Origin: Nemertoderma westbladi
Taxonomy: Eukaryota; Xenacoelomorpha; Nemertodermatida; Nemertodermatidae
Reading direction: 5' to 3'
DNA: 22,812 nucleotides
Assembly: GCA_032718475.1 (NCBI GenBank)
Contig: JAUCBJ010007813.1
Location: 1-22,812, forward strand
The notes under the pieces are model-generated. The model had not been told where the DNA came from. It saw only the letters and a program-made list of their open reading frames with translations, and did no database searches. The position numbers were made by a program, and so were the translations under genes. Below, piece by piece: positions 9,901-17,867 of this stretch (position 1 is its first letter; each line of letters starts with the position of its first letter).

Positions 9901-12900
9901 CCGGACGGCATCCGGACTGTGTACTTCCGGTGGGAACCAATCTCTACACCGGTTCCAGCGCGATCCCATCGCTTGGTGGTCGGGTGTTGAACTCTTACCC
10001 GGGCGCCTACCGTAAGAGGGTCCAAATCTTTGGCACCGCGGTTGTACTGGGTGGTCCGGGCCGATTTGAGGGCTGGCGCCACCCGGTCTAGCTCCGTCCG
10101 GGTCTCTTGTATTGTCCGGGCGAAGGCAGTTTGATGAGTTGGGACACGCGTCCGCATTGGGTGACCGAAGACAATGTCCGCTGGGGAAGAGCCGCTCTCC
10201 CTGGGACTGTTGCGAAGTTCCAGGAGCCCCTCCAGGAACACTTCGGACGTAGTAGAGCCCCCAGTCTTTACCAGAAGGCACTTCAGGGCCTTTACCGCCG
10301 ACTCGGCGTGCCCGTTACTCTGGGGGTATTCCGGTGAAGACGTGACCGGTGTGACCCCCCATTCCTTCAGGAATTTCGTCGTCGCTGCCGCGGTGAATGG
10401 GGTCCCGCCGTCCGAGCAAAAGCGGGTCGGTACCACATACCGGACGAACCAGTCCCGCAGGGCGGTGATTGTCCGGTCGGCAGTGGGCGGGGCGGAAAAC
10501 GAGTACACTTCCGGCCATCCGGAATATCGGTCGGCAGCGGCCAGGAAGTGCTTCGCCCCAAGGGAGAAGAAGTCCCCCGAAACGTCCACGAAGGGCGAGT
10601 GGGTGGAGGTTCCGACTGGAACGACTCCTTTGTCTGGCTCGATCAGGCGGCCAGACATTCGCTACAAGCGCCCACGGTCATCCGGACATCGTTAGTTATG
10701 CCCGGCCAGTAGACACACTGCCGGGCATGTCGTAGCGTCTTCTCCACCCCCTGGTGCGAGGCGTGGAGGCGCGTAAGGGTTGATTTCCGCGATGCTGTGG
10801 GGACCACAATGCAATGGCCCAGCAAGGCCAGGTCCCCATCCGTGGTTAACTGGTCCCGGACAGACCAGAAGAAGTTCACTGCTGGGTTCGTCCGGGTGGA
10901 TTCCGGAAACCCAGCCTCGATAGCCGCGAGTAGGGCTTTGTAGTCTGGATCGTTCCGAGCCAGTCGGGCGAGTTCATCGAGGACTGGGTCCGCGAGGTGG
11001 GCGGAGTCGGAGCCGGTTATGTCGGCTGCGGTCTGGCGGGTGACGGCCAGGATGTACGTCGCCATTTCACCGTCGTCCACGATGTCGTCCAGTGTCGGGT
11101 CGTTGACAGGGGCGTGGGACAATGCGTCGGCTATGGCGTGGTCCTTCCCCTTGGTCCACGTGGTGGTAAACTGGTGGGAGCCAGTTTCGTTTTGAGCCGC
11201 TGGAGGCATGTATTGTCGGTCGCGTCCACCGTGTACTTGTCGATGATCGTCACCAACGGCTGGTGGTCAACGATCAGGTTGAAGTGTGGGAGGCCGACAA
11301 GGTACATACGACACTTCTGCACTCCCCACACGACGGCGAGCAGCTCGAGTTCCACCATGGCATACCGGGACTCAGTCTCGGTGGTGAACCTCGAGCCACA
11401 CTCGACCAGCTTCCAGTCCTCCCCGTGAAGTTGGAGGAGGGCATAGCCGAGGCCCATCAGCCGGGACGCGTCTGTCACTAGGCGGGTCTCTCGGGTCGTG
11501 TCGAACGGGACGAGGGCCGGCGGTGACGTCAGAGCCAGCTTGGTGGCCTCGAAGGCCCGTTCGTAGTCCCCCGTCCAGATGAAGGTCGCCTTCGTGCTTA
11601 GGAGGGGACATAGCGGGGACATCGCAGCAGCGATGTCTGCTGAGAACGGAGCGAGTTGCTCCACGAGTCCGAGGAAGCTCCGGAGATCGGTGATGTTCCC
11701 AGGGCGGGGGAAGCCGGCGATCGCCTTCAGTTTCTCGGGGTCGGCCTTTATCCCGGAGGCGCCGACGAGGTACCCAGTGAACCGAGCCTCGGTCTGGGCA
11801 AACTGAACCTTCCCCGGGTGTAATGTGATCCCGTAGGTCCGGCACCGCTCCATAAACCTCGCGATGTTCTCCATGTGTTCCTCCCTCGTATCCTCGTAGA
11901 GGAGCACATCGTCTACGACCTTGATGAGGTGAGGAAGTCACTGGAGGGCGTCATCGCCTCGACGGTTAAACTCGTCGCCGGACGAGATCAACCCCATCAC
12001 ACTATGAGTGTGATGGTGCCGGCCCCAGGGAGTCGCGAAGGTGGTGAGGAGTTGGGATTCCTCGTCGAGGGGAACCTGCCAGTAGCCACTGGCGGCGTCG
12101 AACACAGAGAATATCTATGCAGTCGTGGAGACTCTGGCGACTGCAGTCCGTGGATTCGGCGTCGGGTAATAGGGGCGCTGGACCTGCGAGTTTAGGTGGC
12201 GGAGGTCCACGCAGAGTCGCAGTCCCCCATTGGGTTTATGCGCCACCGTCATCGGATGGGTCCATACCGTAGGTTCCTCAACCCGGGCGATGACTTCCCG
12301 TCGAGGAGTTCCTTCACCTCGCCCCGCATCGCGAACGGGACAGGTCGCGCGCTGTTGACGTGGAACGGCTTGGCCCCATCCTTCAGCTGGATACACATGG
12401 GTGGGCCATGCATCGTTGGAAGAGGCGCGGAGTCGTTGTCGAACACGTTGCTGAACTCGCGGAGGAGATCGTCCCGGGAGCGGATCGCCGGGGACGGAGC
12501 GACGGAAGCAACGGTTCCACGGCTGTGTAGGGGAGCCAGGAAGGTGCGCGGGAGGATGTCCAGGTCCTGGATGGTCTTCTTCGAGAGGATCAGTCCGTCG
12601 AACTCGGGAGAGATGACCAGCTCGGTGGTCGCCGTTGTCCCGCAGTCGTCGATCTCTACTGGGTACCGTCCCACAGCCGCCATGGGGAGTCGGTTGGCCG
12701 CCTCGAATTTGTCGTTGTCTCAAAGCGGGAGGAATCGAATCCCTCGGTCGCGCCTTGCCGGCGCTCATGGAACTTGATCACGTCGATCGCGATACTCCTC
12801 TTGGCATGGAGGTGGCCCTGGAGTGCATCAAGGACCGTCTCCGTGGTTGTATCGTCCGCGTCGATGTTCACGTGTAGGGTGACGCGGATGGTCTCCTGTA

Positions 12901-14899
12901 GGCCGCTACCAAGGGCAGCAACGAGCGCGTAAACATGCTCGGCCCGCGGGAACGTAGCGACCTGTTGTCGGTGGGCGTGGACACGCCACGCCTGTCTCCA
13001 CCGGCGGAACATGGAGAACTCGACGTCCACGTCGATCTTCTCCATCGTCGAGATGTCGATGACCCGGCGTCGAGGAGCCGGGTTCGCAGCGGCCTGCGCA
13101 TACATCGGTTGGGCCGCGGGTGGTCCCGGTACCGGGACCGCCGCCGCTGCCGCTGCACCGGGTTGCAGCGCCGCGAGGAGTTGGGCTAGGCGGTCATCCG
13201 CGGCTGCCTGCTGCCGTGCCAGACGTGCATCTGCGTGTGCCTGTTGTCTGGCGAGGATCTGGATGAGGTTGTTCATCATAGAGAGGGACTGCCGCCTCGC
13301 GCCTCGATCGTTTCGTCGCCACTGTCTCTGGGGGATATGGAGTCGTTAGCCGATTCGGACATTATCCCGAGTTTCTTCTTACAGATTGACCTCCCGTCGA
13401 GGTTCAAAAACACACTGCGCCATGTGGGGGTATCTACTATTGCTGCGAGGCAGCAGACGAACAAACCTTTGTGTGGAGCAGATACGCGAATATATTGATG
13501 ATAAGAACGTTAGGGATACATATGCAGTCACAGCATAATCAAATGTACCGTACAGGTACTCTAATAGGGTCCTCTGAGGACCGGTTAGGGCATGCAGTAA
13601 GCAGCATAGATACTGGGGAGTATATGACTCACTGACTGAATGACACTGCCATACTGACTTTTACCGGTAGGTCTCTCCCATATCGTCCAAGGATATGGGG
13701 CGAGCCATATAGTATCACCACACTTCCCTAATTATAATTGACTTTAATAATGATTTTGCATTTCCTATGAAAATTAAATAATAGAAACCAATTTTCAATA
13801 GGAATGCTGAGAAATGCTAATATGTAAGAAAATCTAAAATCTAATTTTCAGGTGAAGAAATGAAAATAGAACAATATAGTAATGAACGCGATGCAAATCA
13901 TATTCCATTAAATATAAATGACAGGTAATTCAAATTAATAAACCAATCCCAACCATAAATACATATTATCATAATCTATAGCAATAATATTCATTGTTTG
14001 TCAAAATAAAAATATTACTAGTTTATTTATTAATGTAGCGAAGTCAATATGACAATATCTGATTTTCTTTATTACATTTACATTTATCTGCCTTTCAATT
14101 TTAAAAACTTTTGTGATGAATGAATGCATAGAGAGATTATAGATAGAATAATAATTTTCCCAGATTTCAAACATTTCATTCTGTGTTTCAGATTTCCAGA
14201 TCATTGCGAAATAGTGCACAATCCTACCATTCATACACACGATTATGAAAACCGAGACGCAATGATGTCCAACGGTGGAATACCATCCTCTTATAGTGAG
14301 TAAAATACATTTTTAATGCATTTTACCACCATTTTACGTAGTGCATTAGCAAGCTGATATGTTTGGTATTGGAATATTGGTCCTTGCTGAGCTTTCTGGG
14401 CAAAATTGAGAAAGAAATAATCATGTAATATTTCTTTTTTATGTTTGTTACTATGTAAGAGGATGAAATTGAATAACATTTTTGAATATTAGAAAGTAAA
14501 AGATAATTTATTTATCTTAATTTGTTAGAAATACTAATTACGTAGTCAACAGTATTCAGCGTTCAAACTACTGTATATCCACAATTATATCTTTCAGTCT
14601 GTCCCCTTAATAGGCATCCGCACAGTAAACATGTGCTGACTTGTTACGTGACTAACGGCAACCGCCTTGTAAAGTTAATTTATGTTCAAGCTAAATATTA
14701 TCTATCCCTTTGAGTCAATTAAGAAACTAGCTAATTAATTATTATATATTTTCTTCATCTTGCAGGGGCACCATATGGAACAACACCAATAAAGGAAGAC
14801 AATCTAGAGAGTAGAGGAACAGCAGTCGGCATGTCTACAGAACATTTTCAACAAAAAACTTTGGTCACAGTCATTACAATGCCTCCAATATCATCTTAA
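6846..14899 (+). CDS. Unrecognised host gene, last six exons
   Basis: Six exons join without a frame error: 6846-6952, 8629-8701, 8859-8941, 13852-13924, 14192-14295 and 14766-14899, ending at TAA 14897-14899. Every border has AG/GT, and intron phases alternate 2,1,2,1,2,1. The visible 190 or so residues are hydrophilic, with a lysine/arginine block in exon 3 and asparagine/aspartate-rich stretches. No membrane segment or catalytic motif is visible. I do not recognise the family; it looks like the disordered tail of a larger protein. Exons 1 and 3 share a motif, and exons 2 and 4 have the same length and phase. Upstream exons are not visible. A Ty3/Gypsy element sits antisense in the third visible intron. 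Confidence 0.7.
7216..7313. repeat. 36-bp tandem repeat, 2.7 copies
   Basis: Units at 7216-7251 and 7252-7287 are identical, each starting TTATTGCAATAGAGTGAAC; a third, shortened unit runs 7288-7313. The near-perfect identity points to a recent local duplication. Confidence 0.9.
7864..8049 (-). pseudogene. Fossil fragment of a non-LTR retrotransposon reverse transcriptase
   Basis: A 128-codon minus-strand frame (7807-8193) contains, at residues 49-110, SPSQSVSHLVWG, a gap, LELTG, then LPWVSEAVHLGHVLD. This resembles the part of LINE-type reverse transcriptases just after the catalytic core, where a K-S/V-F-G strand is followed by an I..V....HLGH.L motif. The frame's ends do not look like reverse transcriptase, so only a fragment survives. 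It lies antisense within an intron. The call is by pattern only. Confidence 0.4.
8629..8701 (+). CDS. Host gene, visible exon 2
   Basis: It follows TTTTTCTTATGCAG and ends at GTAAA|GTTAGT (phase 1 in, phase 2 out). It encodes a 25-residue asparagine/aspartate-rich stretch including NDEHTENNNPNDGNY. A second possible donor (TAT|GTAAAG) five bases earlier would break the frame with exon 3. Confidence 0.65.
8859..8941 (+). CDS. Host gene, visible exon 3
   Basis: It follows TAATATTTCCAG and ends at GAAG|GTAAAT (phase 2 in, phase 1 out). It encodes a run of about 13 lysine/arginine residues, which could act as a nuclear signal or an acidic-lipid-binding patch, followed by KTKNLKFANDN. That last motif echoes exon 1. 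Confidence 0.65.
8942..9322 (+). other. Intron 3 of the host gene, left part
   Basis: AT-rich, with no gene or repeat seen. The intron continues after the retroelement at 13728-13851. Without the 4,395-bp insertion and one target copy, it would be about 510 bp. Confidence 0.6.
9323..9327. repeat. Target-site duplication, left copy (CTTCC)
   Basis: CTTCC directly precedes the left LTR and recurs directly after the right LTR at 13723-13727. Five bases is the usual size for Ty3/Gypsy integration. Confidence 0.9.
9328..9627 (-). repeat. 3' LTR of the Ty3/Gypsy element
   Basis: 300 bp, identical to 13423-13722 except for three substitutions clustered in the stretch after TGACTCACTGACTGA. It begins TGTGGTGATAC in element orientation and ends ACCCCCACA. 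It also contains a TACCGGTA motif. Confidence 0.95.
9628..9634 (-). other. Candidate polypurine tract
   Basis: On the minus strand AAGGGGG directly abuts the 3' LTR start, the position at which plus-strand DNA synthesis is primed. It is short but purine-pure. Confidence 0.6.
9687..10658 (-). pseudogene. Ty3/Gypsy integrase, catalytic core and C-terminal domain
   Basis: An open frame of 323 residues. The DDE core reads D29 (SGDFF), D83 (FCSDGG) and E119 (GHAES), with 35 residues between the second and third, as in retroviral integrases; it would cut and join element DNA to the host. PQSNGHAES and the following helix are typical. Residues 210-265 fit the basic C-terminal domain, and the end reads PKRTRQPPDRL. 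The frame is severed from the zinc-binding N-terminus by a one-base frame change near 10640-10655, so the ATG at 10658 is probably incidental and this is a broken part of pol. No chromodomain was recognised. Confidence 0.9.
10643..11209 (-). pseudogene. Ty3/Gypsy pol: end of RNase H, linker and integrase zinc-binding domain
   Basis: This frame starts with the tail of RNase H (WTKGKDHAIADALSHAP, the usual connection to integrase). It then has a linker and the HHCC zinc-binding domain: H149 and H152 in RLHASHQG, then VYWPGI, then C182 and C185 (CSEC). The spacing of 29 residues between H152 and C182 is usual. Frame changes bound it on both sides: one near 11170-11185 cuts it from the main RNase H, and one near 10640-10655 from the integrase core. 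Confidence 0.88.
11131..12310 (-). pseudogene. Ty3/Gypsy reverse transcriptase and RNase H, with two stop codons
   Basis: One frame carries the fingers motif KPNGGLRLCVDLRHLN, the motif-A region VFDAASGYWQVPLDE, then GLISSGDEFNRR, the catalytic VVDD at 11908-11919, and the RNase H signatures TDAS, ELELLAVVW and DHQPL. It copies element RNA into DNA and degrades the template. In-frame stops interrupt it: TAG at 12115-12117, just before motif A, and TGA at 11938-11940, just before VVDD. The upstream frame change at about 12300 separates it from the protease remnant. RNase H readable in this frame ends near 11180. The enzyme cannot be made from this copy. Confidence 0.9.
12249..12735 (-). pseudogene. 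Ty3/Gypsy protease remnant and link to reverse transcriptase
   Basis: In its own frame this stretch reads KFEAANRLPMAAVGRYPVEI, which fits the part of a Ty3/Gypsy protease after the catalytic D-T-G. It then reaches the linker to reverse transcriptase (SARPVPFAMRGEVKELLDG). The catalytic D-T/S-G triad is absent: upstream sequence passes directly into gag. The last residues of this frame, after about 12300, are out of phase; the true continuation is in the next frame. Confidence 0.75.
12656..13279 (-). pseudogene. gag: Ty3/Gypsy Gag, C-terminally truncated
   Basis: It starts at ATG 13277-13279 and has 207 residues. Residues 1-40 form a glutamine/alanine-rich helix, 41-70 are alanine/proline-rich, and 75-180 resemble a Ty3/Gypsy capsid (FSMFRRWRQAWRVHAH, ALVAALG, then DVIKFHERRQGATEGFDS). 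After residue 181 or so the sequence leaves the Gag pattern and shifts into protease-like sequence read in another frame. The end of the capsid and the nucleocapsid zinc knuckle are therefore missing. The remaining tail to the stop is out-of-frame protease. Confidence 0.8.
13276..13362 (-). other. Short upstream ORF overlapping the gag start
   Basis: ATG 13360-13362 opens 28 codons whose TGA stop (13276-13278) overlaps the gag ATG as ATGA. It could be a real upstream ORF allowing reinitiation, or the true Gag N-terminus cut off by a one-base indel. Confidence 0.4.
13405..13422 (-). other. Candidate primer-binding site
   Basis: On the minus strand TGGCGCAGTGTG begins right after the 5' LTR, and TGG complements the CCA end of a tRNA. 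I could not assign the tRNA; complementarity beyond about the first 12 bases does not look like a tRNA T-arm. Confidence 0.55.
13423..13722 (-). repeat. 5' LTR of the Ty3/Gypsy element
   Basis: 300 bp, matching 9328-9627 at 297 positions by eye. It would hold the element promoter; no TATA box stands out. Its outer end is followed by the CTTCC duplication. Confidence 0.95.
13723..13727. repeat. Target-site duplication, right copy (CTTCC)
   Basis: Identical to 9323-9327. It fixes the outer border of the element. Confidence 0.9.
13852..13924 (+). CDS. Host gene, visible exon 4
   Basis: It follows TCTAATTTTCAG and ends at GACAG|GTAATT (phase 1 in, phase 2 out). It is 73 bp, the same length and phases as exon 2. 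It encodes EEMKIEQYSNERDANHI and a short polar end. Confidence 0.7.
14192..14295 (+). CDS. Host gene, visible exon 5
   Basis: It follows CTGTGTTTCAG and ends at TTATA|GTGAGT (phase 2 in, phase 1 out). It encodes FPDHCEIVHNPTIHTHDYEN and a methionine/glycine/serine end. It has the same phases as exons 1 and 3. Confidence 0.7.
14296..14765 (+). other. Intron 5 of the host gene
   Basis: 470 bp, AT-rich. Nothing recognisable is seen in it. Confidence 0.65.
14766..14899 (+). CDS. Host gene, last exon
   Basis: It follows TTTTCTTCATCTTGCAG. It encodes APYGTTPIKEDNLESRG and ends TLVTVITMPPISS before TAA 14897-14899. No AATAAA follows within 120 bp; an ATTAAA lies at 15031-15036 in a hairpin loop. 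Confidence 0.75.
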
Positions 14900-15742
14900 C
14901 TTATTCAGTTGAAGATTTACGAACATCAATGTTATACCGTCAAATAACTATTTATCACATTATCTAGAATATTATATTGAATACAAATATATATACATGA
15001 GAGAAATGCGATATGGTCATAGCGTACTCTATTAAAAGAGTACGCTATGGATATGGTAAATGTAGATACATGCCGCCACAAATCACTTGCTCAGCCACCA
15101 GTTTTTAGCTAGTCACCACGCCTGTTCAAAGCAAGAAGTTGCCATAGTAAATTATTTACATCATTGTGGGAAAAGTAGTACTTTTCAGCGTTATGACGCG
15201 AGTAGATTTATGTACCGAGCGAGCGCTTTACATGAATAGACAACCTTTCCACACAATAGTGTAAGTAATTTTTTACAATATGTCAACATATATGTGTCCT
15301 GAATGCTTAATGAAATTCATATCCTTGTTATGCATTTAATTGCAGTAATTACGGTAAATAATTTTACACTTATTCTACAATGGTTATCACCAATGGAGAT
15401 ACTCAAGACGTGTTCTGGAAGTTTATTATTACTAGATTGAAATGAACGCTTGAATAAACATTAATATTATTTGATAATTATATTATCTGACTGACTGGCG
15501 CGAGGACGAGCTATTTAAACATTTCAAAGTAATTACACGGCACTCGTTTTGAAATCTATTAGATTATCAACAAGAAGAAATATGATTGGCGCAAGTTTAT
15601 GGTGCTGCTTCCCAACGGATATTTACTGGTCACACATCCCTTTGTTTCATTGCCCGTTCCTTCTCACTTTGGGACTTCACACTGTCTCTTGGCTTGGCCT
15701 CCTGAGAATTCCTTCCTTCACGAGGCGATCACCATAGAGCAT
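14900..15742. other. Host gene 3' flank / intergenic
   Basis: Non-coding. It contains the 15018-15049 hairpin with ATTAAA in its loop. Apart from that, no gene or repeat is recognised up to the minisatellite. Confidence 0.6.
15018..15049. repeat. Perfect inverted repeat, 13-bp stem and 6-nt loop
   Basis: CATAGCGTACTCT at 15018-15030 pairs with AGAGTACGCTATG at 15037-15049 around the loop ATTAAA. The words just outside (ATATGGT on the left, ATATGGT on the right) form a direct repeat. In RNA from either strand this would be a stable hairpin. Confidence 0.85.
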
Positions 15743-16680
15743 CAACAGCAGCACAGAATCCCCCTTCTTTAGGGACCTACTCAACAGCTGCACAGAACCC
15801 CCCTTCTTTAGGGACCTACTCAACAGCTGCACAGAATCCCCCTTCTTTGCGGACCTACTCAACAGCAGCACAGAATCCCCTATATTTAGGGACCTACTCA
15901 ACAGCTGCACAGAATCCCCCTTCTTTAGGGATTTACTCAACAGCTGCACAGAATCCCCCTTCTTTAGGGACCTACTCAACAGCTGCACAGAATCCCCCTT
16001 CTTTAGGGACCTACTCAACAGCTGCACAGAATCCTCCTTCTTTAGGGGCCTACTTTAACAGCTGCACAGAATCCCCCTTCTTTAGGGACCTACTCAACAG
16101 CTGCACAGAATCCCCCTTCTGTAGGGATCTACTCAACAACTGCACAGAATCCCCCCCCTTCTTTAGGGACCTACTTTAACAGCTGCACAGAATCCCCCTT
16201 CTTTAGGGACCTACTCAACAGCTGCACAGAATCCCCCTTCTTTAGGGACCTACTCAACAGCTGCACAGAATCCCCCTTCTTTAGGGACCTACTCAACAGC
16301 TGCACAGAATCCCCCTTCTTTAGGGACCTAATCAACAGCTGCACAGAATCCCCCTTCTTTAGGGACCTACTCAACAGCTGCACAGAATCCCCTTTCTTTA
16401 GGGACCTACTTAACAGCAGCACAGAATCCCCCTTCTTTAGGCACCTACTCAACAGCTGCACAGAATCCCCCTTCTTTAGGGACCTACTCAACAGCTGCAC
16501 AGAATCCCCCTTCTTTAGGGACCTACTCAACAGCTGCACAGAATCCCCCTTCTTTAGGGACCTACTCAACAGCTGCACAGAATCCCCCTTCTTTAGGGAC
16601 CTACTCAACAGCTGCACTGAATCCCCCTTCTTTAGGGACCTACTCAACAGCTGCACAGAATCCCCCTTCTTTAGGGACCT
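15743..16680. repeat. 39-bp minisatellite, about 24 copies
   Basis: The unit is 39 bp, starting CAACAGCTGCACAGAATCCC and continuing through CTTCTTTAGGGACCTACT. Most copies are identical or differ at one or two bases; single-base additions near 16055 and 16172 and a lengthened C run near 16150 break phase. Because 39 is divisible by 3 and the unit lacks stops in several frames, both strands carry long repetitive frames, with 13-residue periods reading QLLSRSLKKGDSV on the minus strand and TYSTAAQNPPSLG on the plus strand. Each unit has a palindromic CAGCTG (E-box type). There are no spacers, so it is not a CRISPR array. Confidence 0.95.
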
Positions 16681-17240
16681 AATCTTTAGGACCTTTAGGG
16701 AAAATTGATGATCAATCTGAAAATTTGATATAAAAATCAGATCATATCATGATACGTAAACCCCCTTCTGAACCATGTATCCTTCAGCAAGTCCAACGAT
16801 GTCGTCACTCGATTGGTGGTGATCTTGTTCTTTAGCGCACCTTTGGCTCATTAAACAGTTGCTGTTTTCGCTCGCTTCTACAGGCACGCACAGTGTGCCT
16901 GAAGAATATAAGCCTAAGCTAGCACTCAAGATAGAGTTATCTTCTGGGTTCAAGATAATATTTCATTAGCCCTCATGATGTTTCACAGTATCACTTTAGG
17001 CTCCGACCTGTACGCCTTCGCCGCCTACACATCATCACTAGAACGCATTTCCGTCCACCTCTGCAATGCAACACCTCCATAGTTCTCAACAATGCAAAAG
17101 CAACAATTCATCTACATTAGCCTATAAGACTTACGTTTCAGGAAGCTTATTGTCTAACCACCACGAGTCCTATCACTAGCCGGCTGAGATAGATCAAAAA
17201 ATTAATTGGCATATCAGTTCTAGGATAGAAGTAAGACTCA

Positions 17241-17306
17241 TCCGTTACGCCTGCATGGTGGTGCTGGGTTTGATCCGTTATGCCTGCAAGGTGGTGCTGG
17301 GATTTG
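17241..17306. repeat. 33-bp tandem duplication
   Basis: Two units start at 17241 and 17274 (TCCGTTAYGCCTGCAWGGTG, then GTGCTGGG) and differ at a few positions. Confidence 0.8.
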
Positions 17307-17759
17307 GTAATTAAGATGTTACTACCAACATTATTTTGATACATAATAATCTGTGCAATTTGATTGTTCATTAGTGAAGGAAAACTTTAAATTAAAAATG
17401 TATAACTGCATAACTTTTCTTAGATAGAGATTATGTATAATAGGGATTCCCAATAATATATGTAGTACACAAAATTCCATGTTGCAATGGCATCTTATTA
17501 TAACCAAAACATAAACGATATTCAATAGCAAATGTTACAGATTAATATTTTTATCATAGACAAATCTTAATTGCACCGATTTTTCCCTGGAGAAGTTTCA
17601 TATTGATTCAAGTAAGATGACACTCCCCCCTTCTGACCCAGATACAGTAGATAATTTGAATATCAATTCTTTTTAGACTAAAAATATTAAGTATAGTTAC
17701 TACAAATACCCGTGTACAGTGTATAAACAAGAACAATTAACATATATAATCAGGTTGTC

Positions 17760-17765
17760 TTTAAT
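17760..17765 (-). terminator. Candidate poly(A) signal ATTAAA of the cyclase gene
   Basis: ATTAAA on the minus strand begins 16 nt after the cyclase stop codon. This is close to the stop, so a further downstream signal is possible. Confidence 0.4.
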
Positions 17766-17781
17766 CGAGGTACTATAGTAT

Positions 17782-17867
17782 TTATTCGACTGTCCCTATT
17801 GGCTCAAATAAGATGCTCTTTCGATTATCAGCCACGTCGTTGGAGAACTTTTCTGATGATGTCTTCC
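17782..17867 (-). CDS. Guanylyl cyclase, last exon
   Basis: It follows TTGTTTATTTCAG, joins phase 1 to the previous exon, and encodes [15 protein letters not shown] and a short end before TAA 17782-17784. It is not catalytic. The polar tail is inferred from splice signals and frame, not from homology. Confidence 0.75.

Larger units (their letters stand above)
9328..13722 (-). mobile_element. Ty3/Gypsy LTR retrotransposon, complete in outline but defective
   Basis: The element is 4,395 bp, with 300-bp LTRs (TGT...ACA) at both ends and a CTTCC target duplication. Coding runs on the minus strand in the order gag, protease remnant, reverse transcriptase, RNase H, integrase, which is the Ty3/Gypsy order. 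There is no envelope gene: integrase ends about 60 bp before the 3' LTR. The internal region is much richer in G+C than the flanking intron. The LTRs differ at only 3 of 300 positions, so insertion is recent, yet the coding region has one internal deletion, three frame changes and two in-frame stops. It lies antisense to the host gene. Confidence 0.95.
16681..17781. other. Intergenic stretch between two convergent genes
   Basis: AT-rich. A 33-bp tandem duplication is at 17241-17306. A 67-codon minus-strand frame at 16747-16953 follows an acceptor-like ACCCAG and has a non-random look, but no family was recognised and no partner exon was found. The likely poly(A) signal of the cyclase gene is at 17760-17765. 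Confidence 0.5.

Noticed and set aside
9662-13349. Many plus-strand open frames of 60-190 codons across the Ty3/Gypsy element
   Set aside because: They lie opposite G+C-rich pol and gag frames, have no recognisable domains, and are explained as antisense shadows.
15677-16656. Long repetitive frames in the minisatellite as a repeat protein
   Set aside because: Frames exist on both strands only because the unit is 39 bp without stops; there is no start context, and indels break them.
15743-16680. CRISPR-like array
   Set aside because: Units abut directly with no unique spacers, and the genome is eukaryotic.
16747-16953. A minus-strand 67-codon frame after an acceptor-like site as a terminal exon
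   Set aside because: No family recognised, no matching upstream exon found; the cyclase gene ends before it. Kept only as a note.
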